From Pseudomonadota bacterium (lineage in GTDB: Bacteria > Myxococcota_A > Polyangia > Polyangiales > Polyangiaceae): a stretch of DNA of 9,153 nt. The position numbers and the translations under genes were made by a program. Below are positions 1-7,123 of the stretch, piece after piece. The DNA is taken from positions 1 to 9,153 of the forward strand of contig JAEWOQ010000386.1 in the NCBI GenBank assembly GCA_023460875.1, written 5' to 3'. How positions within the stretch are numbered: position 1 is the first letter of the stretch; every line of letters begins with the position of its first letter. The notes below the pieces were generated by a model. It saw only the letters and a program-made list of their open reading frames with translations, made no database searches and was not told where the DNA came from.

Positions 1-8
1 CGAGAAAA

Positions 9-22
9 TTGACGTTCGTCAA
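9..22. promoter_or_regulatory. 14-nt perfect dyad, possible operator
   Basis: TTGACG-TT-CGTCAA is a perfect inverted repeat with 6-bp arms and a 2-nt spacer. Its size and symmetry fit a site for a dimeric repressor, but its target gene would lie left of the window or is not identifiable. Chance occurrence is possible. Confidence 0.2.
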
Positions 23-275
23 GGTCACTCGGGCCACACGGCGGCCCGCCGGCCGAATCTAGAGACACCCCGCCGAACTCATTGACTCCGCCCCCGGGTT
101 TCCCGACGATAGGCAATCGTTCGGATGATGGGTGTGGGTGAACAAGTATCGCCGCTGACGAGGCACTTACGGTGGGCGAACCGTCGGAACACGTGCGCAG
201 CGCATTCTACCGTTCTTCGGAACGCGTCAGCGTCCGTGACCTCCAATGACAACGCCAGGAGGTATGGAGGGGCTG

Positions 276-304
276 GGCGCTCGAGCGATGGAGCACGAGG
301 CGCC
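276..304 (-). terminator. weak hairpin downstream of the toxin gene
   Basis: Arms GGCGCTCG (276-283) and CGAGGCGCC (296-304) pair with one bulged G around a 12-nt loop. The hairpin lies 18 nt past the stop of the minus-strand toxin gene, where a terminator would be expected. There is no run of T after it on the minus strand, so intrinsic termination is doubtful. It may be a 3'-end stabilising hairpin or chance. Confidence 0.2.
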
Positions 305-321
305 GCTGCCCTACACGTGAA

Positions 322-759
322 TCAGCTGACACTGACGAAGTTCTCGACGGCGCAGAGTGATTCGTCGAACGACGCGACCGGTCCGATGACGCCTCTTCGT
401 TGGAGGAGGACGAGCCGGGCGTCATTGAAGTTCAGGAGCCCGTCAGAGCTGACCGCGATCTCGCAAGTGCCGATGAAGTCCGTCGCCTCCGAGGGCGCTG
501 GGGTGATCTCGCCCCGCTCGAACCACAGGGAAATTTGCTGTCCAACACGAGCGAGGTCAGGAGGTGAGGTTCGCCGCTGGGTAGCGCGCCTGCAGATCAC
601 GGAAAGAGCTTCAGCGACGAGGAAGTCGAGCAGGACGGGGATGGCTCGCTCGGCTTTGAGCCGGAGGAGCAACGTGTTCGCGCGATCGTGCAGCACATCT
701 CGTGAGTCGAGCAGGCCAACGATGACGTTGGCATCCAGGACGACCTCACGCGTCATCAT
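322..759 (-). CDS. PIN-domain ribonuclease toxin (VapC-like)
   Basis: This 145-aa protein has the size and layout of a VapC-type PIN endoribonuclease, which cuts RNA with a Mg2+-binding acidic cluster and is held inactive by a partner antitoxin. The N-terminal beta strand reads VVLDANV, giving the first acidic residue D9. E50 in LVAEAL, D113 in NFNDARL and D132 in ASFDESL complete the usual D-E-D-D set at the usual spacing. There is no signal peptide or membrane segment. The start is taken as ATG at 759 (a second ATG follows at once, and a GTG in frame lies at 771). No clear Shine-Dalgarno is visible, so translation is probably coupled to the upstream gene, whose stop lies 14 nt inside this one. 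The toxin role is inferred from family and context, and the RNA target cannot be read from sequence. Confidence 0.85.
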   Translation of the reverse strand: MMTREVVLDANVIVGLLDSRDVLHDRANTLLLRLKAERAIPVLLDFLVAEALSVICRRATQRRTSPPDLARVGQQISLWFERGEITPAPSEATDFIGTCEIAVSSDGLLNFNDARLVLLQRRGVIGPVASFDESLCAVENFVSVS

Positions 760-967
760 AGAGGGCTGCACAGTCCGCGACTGCGTCCCCGCCGAGATGA
801 ACGACGCCGCGGGCGTCCCAAAGGTGCTCCCATGCCACCGGTCGAAGCACAGCTTCTCGGGCCGCGGCGATCACGAGATCGCGGTCGTGGCTGTCGAGAG
901 CCGCGAGTTGCTTCACGAGGGGGCGCAGTCGCTCGGGTACGGCTGTTTCGTTCGTCCGAGAGTGCAT
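746..967 (-). CDS. putative antitoxin of the PIN toxin
   Basis: This small 73-aa protein is encoded directly upstream of the PIN toxin and overlaps its start, the standard antitoxin-first order of vapBC operons. It is rich in charged residues. It has a helical-looking N-terminal half (LRPLVKQLAALDSHDRDLV, about residues 14-32) and a conserved-looking tail with ARGVVHLGGDAVADCAALYDD, in which the acidic end could wrap onto the toxin. I see no clear AbrB, ribbon-helix-helix or HTH motif, so the antitoxin call rests mainly on position. The start is ATG at 967; in-frame codons extend upstream to 1045, but that would run into the divergent promoter region. A TATTCT sequence at 974-979 ends only 6 nt before the ATG, so the transcript could be leaderless. 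Such antitoxins often repress their own promoter, and here that promoter region is shared with cas3. Confidence 0.7.
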   Translation of the reverse strand: MHSRTNETAVPERLRPLVKQLAALDSHDRDLVIAAAREAVLRPVAWEHLWDARGVVHLGGDAVADCAALYDDA

Positions 968-1124
968 CTGGGGAGAATAGCATCGTTGGTCGTCTCGGGT
1001 GGCTTCGGTGGCTCGCGGGTTGAAAAACGCAGGTTCGGGGGTCAATGGAGCCCGCCCGGGGGATCCGGTCGGGAAATTTGCGTCTGCCCTACCGAAGCTC
1101 CCGCCAGCTACGAGGAGACGACAG
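968..1124. promoter_or_regulatory. divergent intergenic region between antitoxin and cas3
   Basis: This 157-nt stretch separates two outward-reading units and must hold or transmit both promoters. For the minus strand, TATTCT (974-979) fits the -10 pattern TANNNT but has no recognisable -35. For the plus strand, TTGAAA at 1020-1025 is a good -35 candidate, yet nothing close to TATAAT lies 16-18 nt beyond it. GC-rich palindromes (CCCGGG, GGATCC) occur around 1055-1063. If the antitoxin is autoregulatory, its operator should be here and could also affect cas3. Confidence 0.4.
1113..1117 (+). promoter_or_regulatory. Shine-Dalgarno deciding the cas3 start
   Basis: AGGAG lies 7 nt before the GTG at 1125. 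The alternative in-frame GTG at 999 has no such site, and its extra 42 residues carry no family homology that I recognise. This supports 1125 as the start. Confidence 0.65.
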
Positions 1125-3806
1125 GTGACAAGCGCTAGCTATCGTCGATGGTTCGAGGACCTGTTTCCGGGCGGCCCGCACCCGTGGCAGCTCGGTCTCG
1201 GGGAGGATCCTATCTGCCGCGACCGCCTCCTTCGGGTGCCCACCGGCTTCGGGAAGACCGCGGGGGTCGTTCTGCCGTGGCTGTATCACCGGGTCGTGCG
1301 AGGTGATCTCGCCTGGCCGACGCGCTTGGCGTTCACGCTCCCCATGCGCGTGCTGGTAGAGCAGACCGCGGAGAACGTGCGCTCGTGGATCGGCCAGCTG
1401 GGGCTGGAGGGCGTGGAGGTCGGTGTCCTGATGGCGGGCGAGGACACGGACTCCTGGGTGCGGCACCCAGAGCGACCGACGGTGTTGGTCGGGACGCAGG
1501 ACATGCTCCTGTCGCGGGCGTTGAACCGTGCCTACGGGACGGGCCGCGGACGGTGGCCGATGGATTTCGGGCTGCTGAGCGAAGACGTGCTCTGGGTGTT
1601 GGACGAGGTTCAGCTCATGGGGGTCGGGCTGATGACCGGCACTCAGCTCTCGATGTTCAGGGCGGACGACCGCCGCCGTCTGGGAACCCTGCGCCCTTCC
1701 CATACCTGGTGGATGAGCGCGACGCTCCAGCCGAGCTGGCTCGAGAGCGTCGACAGCCGGGGGGCGCTGCCGGACCTCACGGACAACATGGTGACGATCC
1801 CTGAGCAGGATCGGCAGGGAGGCCTCTGGTCCGTGCGGAAGGCCGTCACGCGCCGCGCGGATGTCACGGCACCAGCCGAAATTGCTCAGGTCGCCGCGAA
1901 CGCGCACCGACCCGGAGGGCTCACCTTGGTCGTGGTCAACCGAGTGACGACCGCCCTGGAGACCTTCGATGCGCTCGTTGCAGCGTTCAGCACGGGGAGG
2001 GGCAAGGCGAGCCGGCTCCTCGAGGACGCACCGGATCTCCGCCTCGTCCACAGCCGCTTTCGAGGCGCCGAGAAGGCAGGTTGGGCAGGCACGTTCCTCA
2101 GCAAGGAGAAGAGCGCGCCGGGTCAACTCCCGCCATCCGGGCGCATCGTGGTGGCGACCCAGGTCGTGGAAGCTGGCGTCGACATCTCCGCGAGCGTCTT
2201 GGTGACGGAGGTCGCGCCATGGCCGAGCCTGGTGCAAAGGTTCGGTCGTTGCGCTCGGTACGCGGGCGAATCGGGCGAGGTGGTCGTCGTCGGGGCCCTA
2301 GTGGATGACGAAAAGAAGTGCGCCCCGTACGCCCCGCAGGAGTTGAGCGCCGCGGCCGAGGGGTTGGACGAGTTGATCGCGGCGGCTGGCGACGTCGCGC
2401 CAGCCGCGCTGGAGAAGTTCGAAGCGGCGCTGCGCGACGAGCGGCGAGGACTCTTGCAGAGACTTTATCCCTACGAGCCGGGTGTCGTCCTGCGGCGTCA
2501 CGTGATCGACGAGCTGTTCGATACGACACCAGATCTGTCTGGAGTCGATCTCGACGTCAGCCAGTACATCAGAGCCGACGAAGAGCGTGACGTGGCGCTG
2601 TTCTGGCGGGAGATCGCGCCGCAGGGCAAAGGAGCGTCCAAGACGTGGAGCCGAGAACTCCCGCTCGAGGTCGTCGGAGCGCCCCAGAGAAGCGAACTCT
2701 GCCCGGCGCCCTTGAGCCAAGTGCGCAGGTGGTTGTCCCGCGACTCGCCAGCGTGGGTGCTCGACTATCAGTCGAAGTGCTGGATCCGTCGTCGGGGTGA
2801 TCAGCTCGTCCCCGGACAGCAAGTGCTCATCGCGAGCTCTTTCGGCGGGTACTCCACGGAACGAGGCTTCGTGGTGGGGGACAAAGCCGTCGTTCCCGAG
2901 GTGCGGAGCGCTGAGGTGTCCGAGTGGTCGAAGAAGGTCTACGCGGCGAACGCCGCCGAGGATGACGACAGCCTCTCGGTCACCGCGTGGAAAACGATCG
3001 GCTACCATGGTTTCGAGGTCGCGAAGGAGGTGGATCGGGTGGCTGACGCGGTCGGCCTTCCTTCAGACGTGCGGCGCCTTTTGCGGCTCGCAGGGAGATG
3101 GCACGACGTCGGGAAGGTCCACGAGGTCTTTCAAGACGCCATCAAGGGAGAGTCTCGGGAAAACGGAGGAGGGCTCGCCGCGCGGAGAGACCTCGCGAAG
3201 GCGCCGGACGGTGCGTGGAAACGCTACGAGCGGCCGGGTTTTCGCCACGAGCTCGCCAGTGTGCTGGCGCTCTTCGAGCTGTTGCGGCGCGTCAACCCGA
3301 TGCACGAAGCGCTGCTTGGGCCCCACCGAGAGCTCTTGGCGCTGATGCAGGGCGCGCCGGAGGCAAACGACGCTCCCTCGGAGAGCTTGACGCCCGGAGA
3401 ACGAAGCTTGGGTGAGGAGCTCGCCCAGCTCGGCGCGGAGGAGTTCGATTTGGTTGCCTGGCTCGTCTGTTCCCATCACGGAAAGGTTCGGTGCACCTGG
3501 ACGTCGACGCCCAAGGACCAGGTGGCGGGACGTGGGCACATCCACGGAGTGGGGGATGGTGACGTCCTCCCGAACGTCGGCGTGCTCGACGTAGAGGGTC
3601 AACGACACGGGCTCACGCCCTTGCCCATGTTCGTGACGGACTTGGCCGCGCTGGGCTTGGGCCCGCGTTACGGAGCGTCCTGGCGCGAGCGGGTGGAGCG
3701 GTTGCTGCGTCGTCGAGGGCCGTTCCAGCTGGCGTTCTTGGAGGCCGTGTTTCGCGCCGCGGATTGGCGTGCCTCGGCGTTGCGCACGGAGGAGCCCCTG
3801 CAATGA
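1125..3806 (+). CDS. cas3: CRISPR-associated helicase-nuclease Cas3, type I-G (C-terminal HD)
   Basis: This 893-aa protein unwinds and degrades DNA bound by the crRNA-guided effector. The N-terminal half is an SF2 helicase. It has Walker A PTGFGKT (39-45), motif II DEVQ (160-163), motif III SAT (198-200), motif V around VVATQVVEAGVD (342-353) and motif VI QRFGRCAR (371-378). The C-terminal third is the HD nuclease: H628, the WHD pair H660-D661, H708, SHH at 783-785 and D880 provide the metal ligands. This order (helicase, then HD) is the reverse of most Cas3 proteins and is known for subtype I-G/I-U. The start is GTG with AGGAG 7 nt upstream. The stop overlaps the csx17 start as ATGA, so the two are translationally coupled. 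All key motifs are present and no frameshift is seen. In a characterised I-G effector, Cas3 binds stably through Cas8g; the same is inferred here. Confidence 0.96.
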   Translation: MTSASYRRWFEDLFPGGPHPWQLGLGEDPICRDRLLRVPTGFGKTAGVVLPWLYHRVVRGDLAWPTRLAFTLPMRVLVEQTAENVRSWIGQLGLEGVEVGVLMAGEDTDSWVRHPERPTVLVGTQDMLLSRALNRAYGTGRGRWPMDFGLLSEDVLWVLDEVQLMGVGLMTGTQLSMFRADDRRRLGTLRPSHTWWMSATLQPSWLESVDSRGALPDLTDNMVTIPEQDRQGGLWSVRKAVTRRADVTAPAEIAQVAANAHRPGGLTLVVVNRVTTALETFDALVAAFSTGRGKASRLLEDAPDLRLVHSRFRGAEKAGWAGTFLSKEKSAPGQLPPSGRIVVATQVVEAGVDISASVLVTEVAPWPSLVQRFGRCARYAGESGEVVVVGALVDDEKKCAPYAPQELSAAAEGLDELIAAAGDVAPAALEKFEAALRDERRGLLQRLYPYEPGVVLRRHVIDELFDTTPDLSGVDLDVSQYIRADEERDVALFWREIAPQGKGASKTWSRELPLEVVGAPQRSELCPAPLSQVRRWLSRDSPAWVLDYQSKCWIRRRGDQLVPGQQVLIASSFGGYSTERGFVVGDKAVVPEVRSAEVSEWSKKVYAANAAEDDDSLSVTAWKTIGYHGFEVAKEVDRVADAVGLPSDVRRLLRLAGRWHDVGKVHEVFQDAIKGESRENGGGLAARRDLAKAPDGAWKRYERPGFRHELASVLALFELLRRVNPMHEALLGPHRELLALMQGAPEANDAPSESLTPGERSLGEELAQLGAEEFDLVAWLVCSHHGKVRCTWTSTPKDQVAGRGHIHGVGDGDVLPNVGVLDVEGQRHGLTPLPMFVTDLAALGLGPRYGASWRERVERLLRRRGPFQLAFLEAVFRAADWRASALRTEEPLQ
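3788..3794 (+). promoter_or_regulatory. strong Shine-Dalgarno for csx17
   Basis: GGAGGAG sits inside the end of cas3, 8 nt before the ATG at 3803. It selects that ATG over the upstream in-frame codon at 3764, and with the ATGA overlap it suggests coupled re-initiation. Confidence 0.75.
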
Positions 3807-6031
3807 CCCAGCATGTCCACCGTTTGATGGGCTGCGCGCCCGCCCCGCTGGCACATTACCTGAAAGGGCTCGGTGTCCTACGCCTCGTCGCGCAGCAGAG
3901 GGACGAGCATGCGCGCGCGTTTTGGAGGGACGACGAGCTCTTCCTGAGCACCACGATGTCGCGGGCAGAGCTCGTGACGTTCTTCCTCACCGAGTACGAG
4001 CCGACACCGATGCTGACGCCCTGGAACGGGGGCAGCGGGTTCTATCCGAAGGACCAGAAGATCGGGATCGACACGATTTCGCGGAGCGACGTGCCTCGCC
4101 TCCGCGCATACCGCGATGCGATCGAGGTCGCTCGGACTTTGGTCGGGGACCGAAAGGAGAGCCCAAAGGGGGAGGAGAAGGCCGAGCTCCTCAAGGCGTG
4201 CAAGGCCAGGTGGTCCGGCGTCGCGCTGGAGTGGGCGAACGCCGCTACGGTGGTGACGCAAGCCTCGGAGATCGCCTACCCAGCTCTGCTCGGGTCGGGC
4301 GGAAACGACGGACGTCTCGATTTCGCCAACAACTTCATGCAGCGGTTGGTGGAGCTGTTGCCGACGGCCAGAGGAGACGAACCCTCTGCTCCGTCGAAGG
4401 CCTTTCTGGAACAAGCTCTGTTCGGAGGTCCTCTTCGTGAAATGTGGAGCGCCGCGGTCGGGCAGTTCCTCCCGGGTGGTGCAGGGGGCGTGAACGCGTC
4501 GTCGGGATTCACGGGTGACGCCCGCCTCAATCCCTGGGACTTCGTCCTCATGCTGGAGGGGGCGAGCGCGCTCCAGGTCGCGGCCGTGCGGCGCCTGGAC
4601 GCGACGGGCGGACGCGGGCTGGCCCAGGCGTCGGCGCCCTTCGCGGTGAGGGCTCGAGCGGGCGGCTACGCCAGCGCCGCGCCGTCGGACGAGTCGGCGC
4701 GCGGGGAGCAGTGGTTCCCGCTGTGGGGGCGTCCGGCGACCTTCGTCGCGGTGCGTGCGCTCTTCTCCGAAGGACGCCTGCAGGCGGGCCCAAAGCGCGC
4801 AGGGGAAGCTCTGGAGGCAGCACAGGCCCTCGCGCGGGTCGGGACCGCTCGGGGGGTGGAGAGCTTCCAGCGCTACGCGTTCGCCGAGAGGAACGGGCAG
4901 GCGAACTTGGCCGTCCCCGTCGGGCGTTGGAGAGTGGGAAGTCGCCCGAAGCGGGAAGCTCAGCTGACGGAGGAGATCGCGGAGTGGGGGGGGCAGCTGA
5001 GTCGGGCAGGGGCGCAGCAAGCCGCGTTCGCCCGCCACGCGAGGCGCATCGAGGGCCTCATGTTGAGCCTCCTGCAGCAGAGCGAAGGCAACTCAGCGGA
5101 TCTGATCGTGCGTCTTTTGGAGGCGTTGGGGAGCGCGGAGGCCGAAATGGTGCGGCGTCCCCGTGCGACCGCCGAGGCGCACCTGCGCCCCATCCCCCCA
5201 TTGTCCGAAGGCTGGGTCGAGCTGGCGGGAGAGGGGAAAACCGAGCTCAAGTTGGCTCGCGCGATCGCCACGCAGCAGGACGTGAACGATGGCTCGTCGT
5301 TGCGGAAGCACGTTGCCCCGTTGGATGGGAGGCGTTTTCGCACGGGACAGGAGGGCTTGGCGAAAGACGCCGACGTCGTCTGGCTCGACCGAGACCTGGT
5401 GACCGATCTCGGCGCCGTGCTCCTTCGCAGGCTCCTCACCGTGGAGTCGGACCGACTGTTCCCGCTCGCGTCGTACCGACCAGTGGGACTCGATGAGATC
5501 GCCGAGTTCCTCGCCGGCAACGTGGATGCGGCGAAGGTCGGGCGCTTGACGCGTGCGCTGCTGGCTCTCCAACATCCTCGACGCGTGTTCGGCGGCGGCC
5601 CGGCGACGTTCAAGAAGCGGTTGCGAACGGAGGACCTGAAGCTGCGGGTTCCGGCGGCCTACGCCCTGTTCAGGGTCTTGTTTTCTCCGTTCCCTTTGGA
5701 CGACCCTCCCCGAGACCAGGAAGGGCGAACCTTCTTTCCAGCCGTCAGTCCGCGTCCGCACTCGGCGCCGGTCCGGCAACTGTTGGCAGGGCGGCTCGAC
5801 GTCGCGGCCGCTTGGGCCGTGGCTCGACTCACGCAGTCCGGTGCTCGTCCTCGAATCACGACGTTCGCCGGGAGTCCGGAGTTCGCGCGGCGGCTCGTGG
5901 CTTCTTTGGCTATTCCGGTGGCGGCGCTGGACGTCCAGCGGCTCGCTGCCCTGGTGTTCAAACCCGACATCGTGGGGAGAGAACAGGATGCTCCCGAGCT
6001 GCCCCTGCCGGAGCCGGAGCTGTCTCGATGA
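3803..6031 (+). CDS. csx17: type I-G CRISPR effector large subunit Csx17 (Cas8g/Cas8u2)
   Basis: This 742-aa protein is the signature large subunit of subtype I-G (I-U). In the characterised I-G complex it spans the inner face of the Cas7 backbone and holds Cas3; target (PAM) recognition is expected of Cas8 proteins but was not read from this sequence. Family hallmarks are the N-terminal GCAPAPLAHYLKGLGVLRL (10-28), PWNGGSGFYPKD (73-84), LLGSGGNDGRLDFANNFM (162-179) and NPWDFVLMLEGA (243-254). The middle and C-terminal parts are less conserved; the 480-742 region is basic and helical-looking. No membrane or zinc motif is seen. It starts within cas3 (ATGA) with a strong GGAGGAG site. Unlike the other junctions, its stop is followed by a 141-nt gap before csb1. 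No separate cas11 small-subunit gene is present. Confidence 0.94.
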   Translation: MTQHVHRLMGCAPAPLAHYLKGLGVLRLVAQQRDEHARAFWRDDELFLSTTMSRAELVTFFLTEYEPTPMLTPWNGGSGFYPKDQKIGIDTISRSDVPRLRAYRDAIEVARTLVGDRKESPKGEEKAELLKACKARWSGVALEWANAATVVTQASEIAYPALLGSGGNDGRLDFANNFMQRLVELLPTARGDEPSAPSKAFLEQALFGGPLREMWSAAVGQFLPGGAGGVNASSGFTGDARLNPWDFVLMLEGASALQVAAVRRLDATGGRGLAQASAPFAVRARAGGYASAAPSDESARGEQWFPLWGRPATFVAVRALFSEGRLQAGPKRAGEALEAAQALARVGTARGVESFQRYAFAERNGQANLAVPVGRWRVGSRPKREAQLTEEIAEWGGQLSRAGAQQAAFARHARRIEGLMLSLLQQSEGNSADLIVRLLEALGSAEAEMVRRPRATAEAHLRPIPPLSEGWVELAGEGKTELKLARAIATQQDVNDGSSLRKHVAPLDGRRFRTGQEGLAKDADVVWLDRDLVTDLGAVLLRRLLTVESDRLFPLASYRPVGLDEIAEFLAGNVDAAKVGRLTRALLALQHPRRVFGGGPATFKKRLRTEDLKLRVPAAYALFRVLFSPFPLDDPPRDQEGRTFFPAVSPRPHSAPVRQLLAGRLDVAAAWAVARLTQSGARPRITTFAGSPEFARRLVASLAIPVAALDVQRLAALVFKPDIVGREQDAPELPLPEPELSR

Positions 6032-6172
6032 TGATGCCGCTACCTCGAGCCCGGGTGCATTTTCCTAGAGCAGTGCGCTCGACCCATCGAGGTGTCGGTG
6101 GAGTGTGATGATTGGGCCGCGCACATCGACGCCGGCCGTTGACCCCTTGTGGCAGTGAACAGGAGCTTGCAG
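6032..6172 (+). other. unusual intra-operon gap between csx17 and csb1
   Basis: The neighbouring cas genes overlap by 4 nt, but here 141 nt lie between a stop and the next start. The gap holds a 5-bp hairpin with loop CCCA at 6078-6091 (CTCGA/TCGAG) and another GC stem at 6115-6137 (GGCCG/CGGCC). A tiny 26-codon reading frame starts at ATG 6028, overlaps the csx17 stop as ATGA, has GGAG at 6016-6019, and ends at 6108. A 16-codon frame starts at 6108 and ends at 6158. Neither peptide resembles anything I know. I see no convincing -35/-10 pair for csb1. The stretch may be an mRNA processing or translation-control element, or an eroded gene. Confidence 0.45.
6161..6165 (+). promoter_or_regulatory. 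Shine-Dalgarno for csb1
   Basis: AGGAG lies 7 nt before ATG 6173. This favours 6173 over the in-frame GTG codons at 6149 and 6155. Confidence 0.65.
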
Positions 6173-7123
6173 ATGTCCCTCGAGTTACAAACCCTCCTCG
6201 GAAAAGATGGCCCCCCGCGCCTCCTCGTCGAGGCGGATCTGCGTCCGGTGCAGGGGCGGAGATTCCAGCCCACGGGCTTCCCTGACCTAGGCGCAGCCGT
6301 GTTCGATGGTGGTGCGCGGATCCTGGTGGAGAGCCCCCAGAGCATGGCCAATCGGCTGGAGGCCGTGTGCTGGGACTCGTCTCGACAAGACTTGACCGAG
6401 TCGTTACGCGGCCTCTCCTACGTGCGGGTCGAGGAAGGCGGGAAGTATCAGACGAGCTCCATCGTCGAATCACACCGACTGAACTCTCCCTACATTTTGG
6501 AGAGCAAAGACAAGAGCTTCTTCACTCGCTTGAAAGAGGAGACGGACGCCCTGGCTGTTGGTCCCGTCAAGCGGGCGGAGCTCGCGGCCGTCGTTCTACG
6601 GTACGACGCGAACAGCCTGCTCCACGGGCTCTTCCTCGCGAAGAAGGAGCTCGCGGGAGGGCGCCTGCGAATCGAGCGCGCTTTGTCGAGCTTCATCGAG
6701 GCGGAGGGCGTCCAGGTGGCGGCGTCGGGTGGTGTGAAGCTCGATCAGGTGGATCCTCAGGGGGCGACGAAGCAAGGCTTTGGGAATGTGCCCTTCCAGC
6801 GCGACGAATACACCGCCGAGAAGATCACCGCGTACTTCAACCTGGACCTGAACCAGATCCGCGGCTACGGCTTGCCCGATCCGGCTACGCGCCTCCTCGT
6901 GGTGTTGGCGCTTTATAAAATCCAGGCTTTGCTCGACGGGAACTTGAGGCTGCGTACGGCGTGCGACCTCGACGTGCGCGAGCTGCGAGTCACGCGGCCC
7001 GAGGGCTTTGAGCTGCCGAGTCGTCAAAAGCTCGAGGCGGCGCTGCCGGGTGCGATCGCGGAGTGCAAGGAGCTGTTCGCGGGAGAGCGCGGTGTCACGA
7101 CCGTCGCCTTCGAGAAGCCATGA
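6173..7123 (+). CDS. csb1: type I-G Cas7 backbone protein Csb1 (GSU0053 family)
   Basis: This 316-aa Cas7-family protein is expected to polymerise along the crRNA spacer and form the backbone of the I-G effector (seven copies in the characterised complex). Family hallmarks are clear: ADLRPVQGRRFQPTGFPDLG (21-40), LVESPQSMANRLE (51-63), SSIVESHRLNSPY (95-107), LLHGLFLAK (149-157) and GFGNVPFQRDEYT (202-214), followed by a conserved-looking FNLDLNQIRGYGL segment. The length is normal for the family and the frame is intact. The start is ATG at 6173, chosen by its AGGAG site. The 3' end overlaps csb2 as ATGA, so backbone and crRNA-processing subunits should be made together. No catalytic residues are expected. 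Confidence 0.95.
   Translation: MSLELQTLLGKDGPPRLLVEADLRPVQGRRFQPTGFPDLGAAVFDGGARILVESPQSMANRLEAVCWDSSRQDLTESLRGLSYVRVEEGGKYQTSSIVESHRLNSPYILESKDKSFFTRLKEETDALAVGPVKRAELAAVVLRYDANSLLHGLFLAKKELAGGRLRIERALSSFIEAEGVQVAASGGVKLDQVDPQGATKQGFGNVPFQRDEYTAEKITAYFNLDLNQIRGYGLPDPATRLLVVLALYKIQALLDGNLRLRTACDLDVRELRVTRPEGFELPSRQKLEAALPGAIAECKELFAGERGVTTVAFEKP

Larger units (their letters stand above)
1..321. other. gene-free left flank
   Basis: I see no convincing coding region here. Open frames in this stretch run antisense to or beyond the toxin-antitoxin genes and translate to Arg/Ser-rich protein without motifs. What can be seen is a 14-nt dyad at 9-22 (arms TTGACG/CGTCAA), a 5-bp hairpin at 31-47 (GGGCC/GGCCC), a 5-bp stem closed by a UUCG tetraloop at 211-224, and an imperfect inverted repeat at 276-304. 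A promoter-like pair, TTGACT at 82-87 and GACGAT at 105-110 with a 17-nt spacer, points rightwards but leads to no supported gene. The flank probably separates the module from the neighbouring locus. Confidence 0.5.

Noticed and set aside
211..224. UUCG-tetraloop hairpin as a terminator or small RNA
   Set aside because: The stem is only 5 bp, there is no T-run and no supported plus-strand transcript; chance is likely in GC-rich DNA.
999..1124. N-terminal extension of cas3 from the GTG at 999
   Set aside because: No Shine-Dalgarno, low-complexity residues before the conserved start of the protein, and it would consume the intergenic region; GTG 1125 with AGGAG is better.
125..1138. Long plus-strand open frame of 337 codons over the toxin-antitoxin genes
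   Set aside because: It is antisense to a PIN gene with a full catalytic set, is Arg/Ser-rich and motif-free, and runs across the divergent promoter region: a high-GC shadow frame.
3764..3802. Upstream start for csx17
   Set aside because: It would add 13 residues inside cas3 before the family start; the ATG at 3803 has GGAGGAG and an ATGA overlap.
4711..5496. Long alternative-frame open frames inside csx17, csb1 and csb2
   Set aside because: They lie wholly inside genes with clear family motifs and translate to Arg/Gly/Pro-rich sequence, as expected from GC-rich third positions.
6139..6167. Internal promoter for csb1 starting with TTGACC
   Set aside because: The -35-like hexamer has no acceptable -10 at 16-18 nt; the expected place reads GGAGCT, part of the ribosome-binding site.
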